Positions 25,059-34,285 are shown, counted from the stretch's first letter. The stretch is DNA of 64,000 nucleotides from Microlunatus parietis (GCF_013407955.1 NZ_JACCBU010000001.1:3162001-3226000); one strand, 5' to 3'. The notes: generated by a model not told the origin, from the sequence alone. Program-made: numbers and translations.

Positions 25059-25186
25059 GAATCCCTCAATTCCCGGCAGGCCCCCGTCGGCGGTCCCCAC
25101 GACCGTCGCCACCGCCCCCCGACCAGCAGTATGCGGTCGGTTCCTGCCCGGCGCCGGACCTCACCTTGATCGTTACCTGGCCGAGA

Positions 25187-26620
25187 TCAGGACCAGACCT
25201 CGGCTCGGTCGATGCTGATCACGGCCGAGGTCGACTCGGGATGCCGCTCGCCGGTGACCCTGACCGTGACCACATGATCACCGGGCGGCAGCTCCGGGGT
25301 GCGGTAGTTCATCACCTGGCCCTGCCGGGGCGAGGAGTAGAAGTCGTGCCGGGTCTCCGGGCCGCCGTCGATGGAGATCGCGGCGATGCCGTTGCCGACG
25401 TCGCGGACGCTGAACAGGGCCAGCTGGGTCCCGGTGAACCGGAACGTCGCCGTCGCGTCGGTCTCTCCGCTCCAGTGATCATCGCCGCGGTAGCACTGAT
25501 TCCCGCAACCGGAGCCGGACGACCAGGTCCCGCTGTACTCGACCTGGAAGGCGCCGGTCCCGGTGTCGGTGTCGTTGATCGCGCGCGGTCCCGGTCCGGG
25601 ATCCCCGGCCGGCAAGGGAAGATCGGTGCCGAGCGCCGCCGGAGGGCCGATCACCGGCAGCCCGGCGTCGCTCCAGGTCACCTGCTGTGCCCGCGTGGTG
25701 CGCCACTCGTACGTGTAGTCGCTGGTGTTCTTCGCGTGGTAGGCGATCCAGTCCTGGCTGCCGTCCGGGCTCTTGAAGAACGAGTGGTGCCCGGGACCGT
25801 ACACGCCGGCATCGTCGTTCCGGGTCAGGATCGGGTCCGGATAGGTGGTCCAGTTGCCCGGCACCATCGGGTCGCCGTCGGTCGGGATGGAGATCAGATA
25901 CAGCGAGTAGTCGGGCTTGCCGGTGTCACAGGTGGAGTACGTGAGGAACAGCCGATCACCGTGCACGATCGAGGTCGGCCCCTCCCGTACCTCGGAACAC
26001 ATTCCGGCATCGACCGGCAGTTCGACCACCGGCCCGTCCGTCGTCCACGGATTGATCATCTTCTGGATGTAGACCTGCTGCGGCCCGCCGCCGTGGCCGC
26101 GTCCGTTCATCGACCAGGTGAAGTACGGCCGGCCGTTCACCACGATCGGCTCGCCGTCGATCATGTATTCGCCCTGGTCGGCGATCTTGGCCTTGAAGGC
26201 GTACGGGCCCAGCGGATCGTCGCCCTCCGACTCCAGCACATACATCCGGTGGTTGGCGTCGACGCCGTCACTGGCCGTGTAGTAGATGTACCAGTGCGGC
26301 CGGCCGTCGGCGCCGTCGAACTGGTACAGGGCGGGCGCCCAGATCTGCGTGCTGCGGCTCGGGTCGTCCTCGGCCCCGATCCAGACGTCGTGATCTTCGG
26401 CGGCCGGCAGCTGCGCGATGCTCGGCGCCGTGTTGATCGTGAGCCGATCACCCCGGGTCGTCATCAGGTAGTACGCACCGTCGTGCACCACCATGAACGG
26501 ATCGGCGCCGTTGTTCAGCGGTGCCCGGAAAACGTTCTGTTGTTCGGCTCCCGCCGGCAGCGCGCAGGCCGCCAGCACCGCCAACGACAGGACAGCCATC
26601 AGACGAATCGGACGCGACAT
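25187..26620 (-). CDS. Glycoside hydrolase family 43 lipoprotein
   Basis: A 477-residue predicted lipoprotein (MAVLSLAVLAACAL, lipobox Cys). It has a five-bladed-propeller catalytic domain: Asp base in NNGADPFMVVHDG, Asp pKa modulator in YMIDGEPIVVNG, and Glu acid in EVREGPTSIVHG. A C-terminal beta-sandwich (about residues 360-477, YSGTWSSGSGCGNQCYRGDD...) resembles a carbohydrate-binding module, probably with a disulfide. It likely trims arabinose or xylose side chains from polysaccharides at the cell surface. The ATG at 26620 follows GGAGGG. Confidence 0.88.
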   Translation of the reverse strand: MSRPIRLMAVLSLAVLAACALPAGAEQQNVFRAPLNNGADPFMVVHDGAYYLMTTRGDRLTINTAPSIAQLPAAEDHDVWIGAEDDPSRSTQIWAPALYQFDGADGRPHWYIYYTASDGVDANHRMYVLESEGDDPLGPYAFKAKIADQGEYMIDGEPIVVNGRPYFTWSMNGRGHGGGPQQVYIQKMINPWTTDGPVVELPVDAGMCSEVREGPTSIVHGDRLFLTYSTCDTGKPDYSLYLISIPTDGDPMVPGNWTTYPDPILTRNDDAGVYGPGHHSFFKSPDGSQDWIAYHAKNTSDYTYEWRTTRAQQVTWSDAGLPVIGPPAALGTDLPLPAGDPGPGPRAINDTDTGTGAFQVEYSGTWSSGSGCGNQCYRGDDHWSGETDATATFRFTGTQLALFSVRDVGNGIAAISIDGGPETRHDFYSSPRQGQVMNYRTPELPPGDHVVTVRVTGERHPESTSAVISIDRAEVWS

Positions 26621-26689
26621 CGGGTCACCCTCCCGCACCTCGGCTGCCCTCATCCAACGCGAACCGACCAGCCCAGGTCAAGACGCGCA

Positions 26690-26745
26690 CTGAGCCTGTC
26701 GAAGTGCCCGGCCAGAGGTGGTCCGCCCTTCCGCCTTGCTCAGGG
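26690..26745. repeat. Degenerate inverted pair of the CTGAGCCTGTCGAAG repeat
   Basis: CTGAGCCTGTCGAAG (26690-26704) faces a degenerate copy CCCTTCCGCCTTGCTCAGGG (26726-26745). It lies between the phoD and GH43 genes, which run in the same direction, and may act as a terminator or mRNA stabiliser. It is the same family as the copies at 4691 and 16917. Confidence 0.65.
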
Positions 26746-26760
26746 AACGTTGGGCCCGAC

Positions 26761-28425
26761 TCAGGGGCGTTCGGTCTCCCAGGCCACGGTTTCCCGGGTG
26801 ATCTCCTCGGCGCCGCGACCGGTGGTCCGGAGGGCGGCGGGCGGGTTGTCGGCGGTCTGCTGCAGGCCGCGTTCCCCGTCGACGATCTTGTACGAGCGCC
26901 GGGTGAACACTGGCTGGTCGGGGACCGAAACCTTCGGCAGGCAACGGAAATCGGCGTCCAGCTGGTCGGCGGTGATCGTGGTGTTCACGTAGCCGCGTAG
27001 GTTGTTCTGGAACTTCAGGTGCTGGTTCCAGCCGAGCCACGGGTGCGGCGTCGCCGAGTCCGCTCCGTCGCCGCCGGAGGTGATCGAGGAGCAGACCAGT
27101 TCCGACCCGACCACCTCGCCATCCGGGTCGTCGTAGTTGATCTTGAGATCGGAGGCCCAGTGCGCGTGTACGTCGCCGGTCAGGACGACCGGGTTGCGGA
27201 CGCCGGCGTCGACCCAGCCGCGGGTGATCCGTTCCCGGGAGGCCTGATAGCCGTCCCAGCCGTCCATCGAGACCGTCTTGATGTCCGGCGAGACGTTGTT
27301 GTCGCGAGACGCGAAGAAGACCTGCTGCCCGATGATGTCCCAGCGCGCCTTCGACTGCCGGAAGCCGTCCAGCAGCCAGGCCTCCTGCTCGTCGCCGGTG
27401 ATCGTCCGGGCCGGGTCGACGGCGGCCGGGCAGTCGGTCTTGTAGCCGTCGCCGCAACCTTGATCATCGCGGTACTGCCGGGTGTCGAGCATGTGGAACG
27501 TGGCCAGGTCGCCCCACTGAATCCGGCGGTAGAGCAGCAGATCGATCCCCTGGGGCGCCGAGCTCGGCCGCAGCGGCATGTTCTCGTAGTAGGCCCGGAA
27601 CGCGGCGGCGCGCCGTTCCAGGTACGCGGGGCCGGCCTCGGCCGGCTTCTCCGGCATCTCGTCGGCCCAGTTGTTGTCCAGTTCATGATCGTCCCAGACC
27701 ACCAGCCAGGGCGCGATCGCGTGCGCCGCCTGAAGATCGGGATCCGCCTTGTACTGCGCGTGCCGCTGCCGATAGGTCGCCAGGTCGGTGGTCTCCGGCC
27801 CGGCATGATCACGAACGTTGCCGGTCGGCGCGACGTAGACGCCGGCCTTGTACTCGTACTGGTAGTCGCCCAGGTGCAAGATCAACTCGGGTTGGTCCTC
27901 GGCCAGACGCTGGTAAGCGGTGAACCAGCCGTGCTCGTACTGGGAGCAGGACACGAACGACATCGCGAGCGAAGCCGGCGACTCGCCCCGCCCCGGCGCG
28001 GTCCTGGTCAGGCCCGGCCCGGAGACGTGGCTGCCCTGCCGGAACCGGTACCAGTATTCCCGGCCCGGCTGCAGCCCGGTCGCCTCGACGTGCACGGCGT
28101 GGCCGAACTCCGGCCGTGCGACCGCCCGCCCGGACTTGACCACCTTGCGGAAGCCCGGGTCGGTCGCCACCTGCCAGACCAGCTCGTAGTCCCGCTCCGG
28201 CATCCCGCCGCGGCCGTCGTCGGCCAGCGGGTTCAGCGCGAGCCTGGTCCACAAGATCACACTGGTCGGCCACGGGTCACCGGAGGCGACGCCGAGCGTG
28301 AACGGGTTCTGCCGCGGCGAGGGTGCCGCTGCGGCACCCTTCGTCGAGAACGCCAGCGCTGACGTCGTCGCGGTGGCCAGTCCGGCCTTGATCAGAGTGC
28401 GGCGCGAAGGCCCCCGAGTCCCCAT
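26761..28425 (-). CDS. phoD: Alkaline phosphatase D (PhoD), Tat-exported
   Basis: A 554-residue PhoD-type phosphatase/phosphodiesterase. The Tat signal SRRTLIKAGLATATTSALAF is followed by the N-terminal domain (FTLGVASGDPWPTSVILWTRL) and the metallophosphatase core: MSFVSCSQYEHGWFTAYQRL, LILHLGDYQYEY, WLVVWDDHELDNNW and VVLTGDVHAHWASDL. It releases phosphate from extracellular esters, and PhoD enzymes usually need iron and calcium. ATG start. I saw no clear Pho box. A hairpin at 28457-28478 separates it from the flavoprotein gene upstream. Confidence 0.93.
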   Translation of the reverse strand: MGTRGPSRRTLIKAGLATATTSALAFSTKGAAAAPSPRQNPFTLGVASGDPWPTSVILWTRLALNPLADDGRGGMPERDYELVWQVATDPGFRKVVKSGRAVARPEFGHAVHVEATGLQPGREYWYRFRQGSHVSGPGLTRTAPGRGESPASLAMSFVSCSQYEHGWFTAYQRLAEDQPELILHLGDYQYEYKAGVYVAPTGNVRDHAGPETTDLATYRQRHAQYKADPDLQAAHAIAPWLVVWDDHELDNNWADEMPEKPAEAGPAYLERRAAAFRAYYENMPLRPSSAPQGIDLLLYRRIQWGDLATFHMLDTRQYRDDQGCGDGYKTDCPAAVDPARTITGDEQEAWLLDGFRQSKARWDIIGQQVFFASRDNNVSPDIKTVSMDGWDGYQASRERITRGWVDAGVRNPVVLTGDVHAHWASDLKINYDDPDGEVVGSELVCSSITSGGDGADSATPHPWLGWNQHLKFQNNLRGYVNTTITADQLDADFRCLPKVSVPDQPVFTRRSYKIVDGERGLQQTADNPPAALRTTGRGAEEITRETVAWETERP

Positions 28426-28456
28426 GGGACCACCGTGCGACGCCAGTCCGACGCCT

Positions 28457-28478
28457 GGTGGTCAGCCCGGTGACCACC
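28457..28478 (-). terminator. Hairpin between flavoprotein and phoD genes
   Basis: GGTGGTCA (28457-28464) and TGACCACC (28471-28478) are perfect 8-base arms around a 6-base loop. It lies 40 bases past the flavoprotein stop and 30 bases before the phoD start, so it is either the terminator of the former or an operator of the latter. Confidence 0.45.
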
Positions 28479-28516
28479 GGGTGACCGACAGGTGGCCGTT
28501 CAGGAAAGCGCTCGCC

Positions 28517-29731
28517 CTATCCCAGCTCGCCGTTGATCAACTCGTCGTCGGTCACCTGGCGACCGGAGTCGACCAGGGCGCCGAGGGCGTCGCCGTGATC
28601 CCAGTCGTTGACGTTCATGGCGGCGGTCACCACACCGTCGCGGACCCAGAACGCGATGAACTCCCGGCCGGCCAGGTCGCCCCGGACCACCAGTCGATCA
28701 TGATCGGGATCGGCCAGGCCGCGGTATTCGCAGCCGAGGTCGTACTGATCGGTGAAGAAGTACGGGCTTGCCTGATAAGGCTTCTCGGCGCCGAGGACGT
28801 TGGCGGCCACATGCGCGCCCTGGTCCTTCGCGTTGGCCCAGTGCTCGACCCGGACCCGGCCCGGATAGCGCGGATGATCATGAGCGGCGATGTCGCCGAT
28901 GGCGTAGACGTCGAATTCCGAGGTACGCAACGTCGGGTCGACCGCGATACCGCCGTCGGCGAGGTCCAGCCCGGCCGCCTCCGCCAGCGCGACGTTGGGC
29001 ACCGCGCCGACACCGAGGACGACGGTCTGGGCCGGGACGACGGTGCCGTCGCCAAGCCGGACCCCGGAGATCGAGCCGTCACCCTCGAAGCCCTGCACCG
29101 AGGCGCCGAGCCGCAGCTCGACCCCGTGCTCGCGGTGCAGGTCGCCGAACACGGCACCGACCTGCTCGCCGAGCACCCGGACCAACGGCTGTTCCTCGGG
29201 CGCGATCATGGTCACGGCGGCACCATGCTTCCGGGCCGCGGCGGCGACCTCGCACCCGATCCAGCCGGCTCCGATCACCGCGATCGGACCGCCGGCCGCG
29301 AACCGTTCCCGCAGGGCCAGGGCGTCGTCGAGCGTACGCAGCGTCAGCACGCCGGCCAGGTCGCCGCCCGGCAGGTCAAGCCGGCGCGGCGTCGATCCGG
29401 TGGCGATGATCAACTTCTGGTACGGATACTCCGCCGCGCCGGCGACGACGATGTGCCGGTCGGTGTCGATCGCCGTCGCCGTGGTGCCCGGCAGCCAGGT
29501 GACGGCGCTGTCGAAGAACCCGTCCTCGCCGACCCAGTCCGGCTCGTCGGCGTCGCCGAGCAGCAGGGCCTTGGACAGCGGTGGTCGCTCGTACGGCCGG
29601 TGGGTCTCGGTGCCCAGCAGGGTGATCTCGCCCTGGTAGCCGCCGTCCCGCAGGGCTACGGCCGCGGCGCCGCCGGCCAGCGAGGCTCCGATGATGACGA
29701 TCGATTCCGTCGAGTTAGCCATGTCCGCCAT
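28517..29731 (-). CDS. FAD-dependent NAD(P) oxidoreductase, ferredoxin-reductase-like
   Basis: A 404-residue flavoprotein. The FAD motif is SIVIIGASLAGGAAAVALRD, the NAD motif IAVIGAGWIGCEVAAAARKHG, and the second FAD contact DVYAIGDIAAHDH. A C-terminal reductase-C-type domain contains ANAKDQGAHVAANVLG. It fits the reductase of an electron-transfer chain for a monooxygenase or dioxygenase, although no ferredoxin or P450 gene is adjacent. Two ATGs are three codons apart (29731 and 29722); I used the first. It is divergent from the SMP-30 gene, with about 50 bases for both promoters. Confidence 0.87.
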   Translation of the reverse strand: MADMANSTESIVIIGASLAGGAAAVALRDGGYQGEITLLGTETHRPYERPPLSKALLLGDADEPDWVGEDGFFDSAVTWLPGTTATAIDTDRHIVVAGAAEYPYQKLIIATGSTPRRLDLPGGDLAGVLTLRTLDDALALRERFAAGGPIAVIGAGWIGCEVAAAARKHGAAVTMIAPEEQPLVRVLGEQVGAVFGDLHREHGVELRLGASVQGFEGDGSISGVRLGDGTVVPAQTVVLGVGAVPNVALAEAAGLDLADGGIAVDPTLRTSEFDVYAIGDIAAHDHPRYPGRVRVEHWANAKDQGAHVAANVLGAEKPYQASPYFFTDQYDLGCEYRGLADPDHDRLVVRGDLAGREFIAFWVRDGVVTAAMNVNDWDHGDALGALVDSGRQVTDDELINGELG

Positions 29732-29783
29732 TCTGGTCCACCCGCCCGCCGCGGGCCATGGCGGGCCGGTGATAATTCCTGCC

Positions 29784-30698
29784 ATGCCTGATAACCCCGC
29801 CCCCGTCGTCGAGGGCCTGGCCGGCTTGATCGACTCCGGCACCGAAGTCGAACGCCTCTGGACCGGCGCCATCTGGTCCGAGGGTCCGGTCTGGTTGCCT
29901 GACCTGCGGGCCGTTCGCTGGAGTGACATTCCGAACAACCGGATCCTGCAGTTCCACGTCGACGACGGCCGGACGATCATCTACTCCGAGGCGGCCGAGT
30001 TCACCAACGGGCGGACGCTGGACCGGCAGGGCAGGGTGGTCCAGTGCTCGCACGGCCGCCGCCGGGTCGAACGTGATCATGACGGCGAGGTCACCCCGAT
30101 CGTCGAGCAGTGGAACGGGCACCGGTTCAACTCGCCGAACGACGTGATCGTCGCCCGGAACGGCTCGATCTGGTTCACCGACCCCGCGTACGGGATCACC
30201 ATCCCGGAGGAGGGTCATCCCGGCGAGCGCGAGTACCGTGATCAGTACGTGTTCCGGCACGACGAGACGGCCGGTGAGACCCGCCCGGTGATCATGGACG
30301 TGGAGGCCCCGAACGGGCTCGCTTTCTCCCCGGACGAGAAGATCATCTACGTCGCCGACTCCTCCGGCTCGGGCACCGGCCTCCATCCGGGTATCGGCAA
30401 CGCCCACATCCGCGCGTACGACCTCGTCGACGGCCGCTGCAAGAACGGGCGCACCGTGATCACGATCGCGGACAAGGTGCCGGACGGGCTCCGGGTCGAC
30501 ACGGCCGGCAACCTGTGGACCTCGACCGGCTACGGCGTCGGCGTGTTCGACCCGGCCGGCCGGCAGCTTGGGGCGATCCGGCTGCCGGAGACCGCGGCCA
30601 ACCTGTGCTTCGGCGGCCCGGACGGCACCGACGTCTACATCGCCGCGACCACCAGCCTCTACCGGGTCGCGACCAACGCGCGCGACGCCGCCGCCTGA
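29784..30698 (+). CDS. SMP-30/gluconolactonase-family lactonase
   Basis: A 304-residue six-bladed propeller hydrolase. Metal ligands are in GAIWSEGPVWLPD (Glu), NSPNDVIVARNG (Asn) and VPDGLRVDTAGNLW (Asp). The family opens sugar lactones to aldonic acids, feeding dehydratases such as the IlvD/Edd protein encoded at 22923-24680. No signal peptide is seen. ATG at 29784, the residue at which family similarity begins. It is followed 11 bases later by an acetyltransferase gene and probably forms a bicistronic operon with it. Confidence 0.88.
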   Translation: MPDNPAPVVEGLAGLIDSGTEVERLWTGAIWSEGPVWLPDLRAVRWSDIPNNRILQFHVDDGRTIIYSEAAEFTNGRTLDRQGRVVQCSHGRRRVERDHDGEVTPIVEQWNGHRFNSPNDVIVARNGSIWFTDPAYGITIPEEGHPGEREYRDQYVFRHDETAGETRPVIMDVEAPNGLAFSPDEKIIYVADSSGSGTGLHPGIGNAHIRAYDLVDGRCKNGRTVITIADKVPDGLRVDTAGNLWTSTGYGVGVFDPAGRQLGAIRLPETAANLCFGGPDGTDVYIAATTSLYRVATNARDAAA

Positions 30699-30709
30699 CC
30701 GAACCGCCC

Positions 30710-31219
30710 ATGCAGTTACGGATGCGCCGGCCGGACCTGGACGACCTGCCGCCGCTTCCAACCGGGGTCCAGCGGGCCACCGGTGCCGACGCCGACGGGT
30801 TGGCCCGGCTGCTGGATGCTGCGTTCACCAAGGAATGGACGCCGGCCCGGGTCCGCCGCGAACTGCTGGACGAACCGGACGTCCGGGACACCTATCTGGT
30901 CCGTCGCGGCCGGCTCGCGGTGGCCACGGCGTCCGCGCTGGTGCGGGCCGACCAGCCGGACGTCGGGATCCTGCACTGGGTCGCGAGCGATCCGGCGTTG
31001 CGCGGCCGCGGGCTCGGCCTGACGGTGACCCTCGCCGTTCTGCGCCGTTTCGCGGCGGACGGCCTGGCGGCGAGCATCCTGCACACCGACGACGACCGGT
31101 TGCCGGCGATCTCCGCGTACCTGCGCCTGGGCTACGTGCCGGAGTATCCGGACCAGCGGCACCAGGACCGCTGGTCTCGGATCTTCCGTCGGCTCAGCCT
31201 GCGCCGACACGCCCGCTGA
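30710..31219 (+). CDS. GNAT-family N-acetyltransferase
   Basis: A 169-residue acetyltransferase. ATGADADGLARLLDAAF and WTPARVRREL form the N-terminal fold, and the acetyl-CoA site reads VASDPALRGRGLGLTVTLAVL with the R-G-x-G turn. AYLRLGYVPEYPDQRHQDRW is the C-terminal motif. The substrate is unknown. ATG at 30710, 11 bases after the lactonase stop. It converges on the EEP-family gene, ending 4 bases before that gene's stop. Confidence 0.83.
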   Translation: MQLRMRRPDLDDLPPLPTGVQRATGADADGLARLLDAAFTKEWTPARVRRELLDEPDVRDTYLVRRGRLAVATASALVRADQPDVGILHWVASDPALRGRGLGLTVTLAVLRRFAADGLAASILHTDDDRLPAISAYLRLGYVPEYPDQRHQDRWSRIFRRLSLRRHAR

Positions 31220-31223
31220 TCCC

Positions 31224-32393
31224 TTACTGGTAACGAATCCGGGCGTAGACCGTGCCGTGGTCGGACGGCCAACGCTTGAGCAGGCGGCGCTCCAGCTCCG
31301 AGTCGCCGAGGACGTCGGAATGCACCTCGACCGGTTGGTCGGTCGTGAAGACGTGGTCGACGCGCCGGTCGAGCCTGGACTTCCGGTTCCGCAGATCCGG
31401 CGCCTGGCAACAGGTGTCGCCCAGCGGCAGGTTGTCGGGATCCAGGGTCAGCGCATCGCGGAACCCATTGGTCTGGAGCACGATGTAGCCCGGGACGACC
31501 GGCAGGGTGCCGAGCAGGATGGTTTCGTCGTCCGGGGTCGAGGCGAGGTCGCCGAGGACGACGACGGTGCGACCCGAAGGGTTGGACGCCTCGATCATCG
31601 TGATCAGTTCGCTGGCCTGAAACGTCTGGAACGTCCGCGAGATCGGTCCGGTCTCCGGCTCCACGTCGAACTCCTCGAGCTGGGTGTTCACGACGCGGAA
31701 CGCACGACCGTTGAGCGAGACGTCGATCCCGACGAAGCCGCGTTCCCGGTTCACCCGGCCGTTCGGCAGGTCGGTCGCGATCGACACGACCTGGAACTGG
31801 CACCCGTCGAGCGAGGGCCGGAGACAGAGGTCCGGGAACGGGACCGGCGCCGCGGTCAGGCCTTCGCGTACCAAGATCACGTCGTGCTCGGCCAGGCCGA
31901 CCTGGGTCTCGAGACTGCCGTTCCGATCGAGGTCGACCGGGAAGGTAGTGGACATGTTCTGCACCCTGGCCACCACCCGGTACCGGCCGCCGAGCAGGTC
32001 GAGGGCGGCCAGCGTGTCCGCGAGATGATCACGGTACGGGCCCGCGGCGTGCTCGCCGTTGCGGCGGAGATCGAAGACCTCCTGCAGCGCCACGACATCG
32101 GGATCGGCCTTGACGATCTGGTACGCGAACGCCAGCGCACGAACCTGGAAGGGGTTGTCGGCCACCTGCTTGAGGGCCTTCCGGATCTCGTGCTGGAACG
32201 TCGGCTGGTCGCGCGCGTTCAGCACCGGCCGCAGGTCCGCCCCGAGGGATTGGTTCTGGGTCAGCACCGCGATCTGACCGGGAACCGGCGGATCGGCTGC
32301 TCGGGCCGGCGTCGCCTGCACCGCGCCGGCCACCAAGATCACCAGGCTCATGATCGCGGCGGGAACCAGGCGTCCCCCGTGGACAAGGTTCAT
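31224..32393 (-). CDS. Secreted endonuclease/exonuclease/phosphatase-family protein
   Basis: A 389-residue exported EEP-fold enzyme. Signal peptide MSLVILVAGAVQATPARA. Core motifs are IAVLTQNQSLG (Asn), DVVALQEVFDL (Glu), VVLGDLAST (Asp; family usually GDFN), LDRRVDHVF (Asp-His) and the terminal WPSDHGTVYARI (Asp-His). The insertion with DLCLRPSLDGCQFQV has paired cysteines. Sphingomyelinase, nuclease or inositol phosphatase activity is possible; I cannot choose. GGAGGAGAG lies before the ATG. Confidence 0.82.
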   Translation of the reverse strand: MNLVHGGRLVPAAIMSLVILVAGAVQATPARAADPPVPGQIAVLTQNQSLGADLRPVLNARDQPTFQHEIRKALKQVADNPFQVRALAFAYQIVKADPDVVALQEVFDLRRNGEHAAGPYRDHLADTLAALDLLGGRYRVVARVQNMSTTFPVDLDRNGSLETQVGLAEHDVILVREGLTAAPVPFPDLCLRPSLDGCQFQVVSIATDLPNGRVNRERGFVGIDVSLNGRAFRVVNTQLEEFDVEPETGPISRTFQTFQASELITMIEASNPSGRTVVVLGDLASTPDDETILLGTLPVVPGYIVLQTNGFRDALTLDPDNLPLGDTCCQAPDLRNRKSRLDRRVDHVFTTDQPVEVHSDVLGDSELERRLLKRWPSDHGTVYARIRYQ

Positions 32394-32502
32394 CGTGCTC
32401 TCCTCCGTAGGCTCCGGCTCACCGGCCGCCGAGGCCGACGGAGCACTCCGAGCATGGGAGTACACGCTGGAGAAACGCTGGGAAGCCGCTGGGCAGGCGA
32501 CG

Positions 32503-33447
32503 TCAGCGAGCCGAGACGGTCCGGAAGCCGGCGTTGCCCATCGACGAGTCCGGGGTGTTGGAGGACCGGGCCGCGTTGCGGTAGCGGTTGCAGTACGAGT
32601 CGTGGCAGAGGTACGAGCCGCCGCGCAGCACCCGGCTCCGGCCGCCCGGCGGCCCCTTCGGGTCGGTGCCCGGCGAAGCCGTGTAATACAAGGGATCGAA
32701 CCAGTCGGCGCACCACTCCCAGACGTTGCCGACCGTCTGCCACAGCCCGAAGCTGTTCGGCCGGTAGCTGCGCACCGGCGCCGTGGTGAGCCAGCCGTCC
32801 TGCTCGGTGTTGATCTTGGGGAAGGTGCCCTGCCAGATGTTGCAGGCCCAGTCCTCGGTGTCCAGGTCGTCGCCCCAGGGGTACCGATCGCCCTCGACGC
32901 CGCCGCGGGAGGCGTACTCCCACTCCGCCTCCGTCGGCAGCCGCCGCTTGGCCCACCGGCAGTAGGTCCGGGCGTCGGTCCAGCTGATGTGGGTCACCGG
33001 ATGATCATCAAGGCCGTCCAGGTCGGACAGTGGCCCGCCGGGATGGCGCCAGTCGGCACCGCGGACACCGATCCACCACGGCGTGCCGTCGGCGTTGCTC
33101 ATGACCTGGCTCGGCTTGGCCCGGACGGCCAGATGGAAGACAGCCGAGAAGCCGAACATCTCCGCGTCGGTCCGGTAGCCGGTCGCGTCGACGAACCGGG
33201 CGTAGTCGGCGTTGGTGACCGAGGTGACGTCGATCGAGAACGGGGACAGCGTCACCTGGTGCACCGGGGTCTCGCCGTCGGCGGCCAGTCCGTCGCCGTG
33301 CTGGTCCCCCATGGTGAACGAGCCGCCGGGCAGTTCGGCCTGCTCGATCAGGTGCCGGCCGTCGGCCGGGATGATCTTGGTCCGGCGGCTCGAGTCCTCG
33401 GGGGCCGGGCCGGCCGGCCGTTCCGGGGCGCAGCAGTGATCACTCAT
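32503..33447 (-). CDS. Formylglycine-generating enzyme (sulfatase-modifying factor)
   Basis: A 314-residue FGE-sulfatase-domain protein. Typical features are MVxIPGG-like ELPGGSFTMGDQ, PVHQVTLSPFSIDVTSVTN, RLPTEAEWEYASRGG, PWGDD, and VGNVWEWCADWF. The copper-binding active-site pair is present as Cys281 and Cys286 in GGSYLCHDSYCNRYRN, so it should be active in oxidising a substrate Cys to formylglycine. No sulfatase is encoded in this window, so its client must be elsewhere. Its ATG overlaps the SDR stop (TGATG), giving a coupled pair. Confidence 0.92.
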   Translation of the reverse strand: MSDHCCAPERPAGPAPEDSSRRTKIIPADGRHLIEQAELPGGSFTMGDQHGDGLAADGETPVHQVTLSPFSIDVTSVTNADYARFVDATGYRTDAEMFGFSAVFHLAVRAKPSQVMSNADGTPWWIGVRGADWRHPGGPLSDLDGLDDHPVTHISWTDARTYCRWAKRRLPTEAEWEYASRGGVEGDRYPWGDDLDTEDWACNIWQGTFPKINTEQDGWLTTAPVRSYRPNSFGLWQTVGNVWEWCADWFDPLYYTASPGTDPKGPPGGRSRVLRGGSYLCHDSYCNRYRNAARSSNTPDSSMGNAGFRTVSAR

Positions 33448-34253
33448 CAGGCTCGCCCCCGAGGTCGTACGGCGAGGCCGGCGATCTTGACCGCCAGCCG
33501 GCGCGGGATGATCCGGTTCGCCTGGGCGGTGATCAGGTTCCGCCAGCCCGGGACGACGACCGCCTGGCCGCGGCGGAAGCCGTCCAAGCCCTGGGCCACC
33601 ACCCGATCGGCGGTGAGCCGCTGCCCGAACGCGGCGTCGGTCGAACCGACCTGGTCCCAGAAGCCGGTCATCACCGGGCCCGGGCAGAGCGCGGTCACCG
33701 TCACGCCCTTGCCCTGCAGTTCGTCGTGCAGCGCCTGACTGAACGAAAGCACGAACGCCTTGCTGGCGGCATACGCAGCCAGATAGGGGGTCGGCTGGAA
33801 CGCCGCCGTGGACGCGACGTTGATCATGCCGCCGCGGCCGCGCCGGACCAGCTGCGGGGCGATTCCCTGGGCCAGGTCGGCCAGGGCCACCACACAGACC
33901 TGGAGTTGATCATGCTGGCCGGCCGGGTCGAGGGCTTCGTACGGGCCGTGCTGGGCGAAACCGGCATTGTTGATCAGGAGGTCGATGTCGAGCTCGTTGA
34001 GCTGCTTCACCAGGTCGGACACCGCCGACGGCTCGGCCAGGTCGGCGACCAGCGGCCGGGCCGACACCCGGAAGCGGTCCGTCAGCTCCGTCGCGAGCCC
34101 GTCCAGCGCCGTCTCGTTGCGGCCGACCAGGAGGACGTTTCGGCCCTCGCCGGCCAGGGCGCGGGCGAAACTGGCGCCGAGCCCACCGGTGGCCCCGGTG
34201 ATCACGGCCCAGCCCCCGGCTGCGGTGATCCCGTCGGAGGTGGACATGCTCAC
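33447..34253 (-). CDS. Short-chain dehydrogenase/reductase
   Basis: A 268-residue SDR with the cofactor motif AVITGATGGLGASFARALA, NNAGFAQHG, and the catalytic Ser...Tyr-x-x-x-Lys as INVASTAAFQ and YAASKAF. The Arg in VLLVGRNE after strand 2 suggests NADP(H). The C-terminal ITAQANRIIPRRLAVKIA is amphipathic. The substrate is unknown; this subclass is often annotated as DltE-like or 3-oxoacyl reductase-like. The start could be GTG 34253 or ATG 34247. The gene is coupled to the FGE gene by a 1-base overlap. Confidence 0.88.
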   Translation of the reverse strand: MSMSTSDGITAAGGWAVITGATGGLGASFARALAGEGRNVLLVGRNETALDGLATELTDRFRVSARPLVADLAEPSAVSDLVKQLNELDIDLLINNAGFAQHGPYEALDPAGQHDQLQVCVVALADLAQGIAPQLVRRGRGGMINVASTAAFQPTPYLAAYAASKAFVLSFSQALHDELQGKGVTVTALCPGPVMTGFWDQVGSTDAAFGQRLTADRVVAQGLDGFRRGQAVVVPGWRNLITAQANRIIPRRLAVKIAGLAVRPRGRA

Positions 34254-34285
34254 GAGCTTAACCGGCTGGCCCCGCCCGTCTGGGG

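Noticed and set aside
28426..28516. Pho box upstream of phoD
   Set aside because: No GTTCA-type direct repeats spaced 11 bases apart; only an unrelated hairpin is present.
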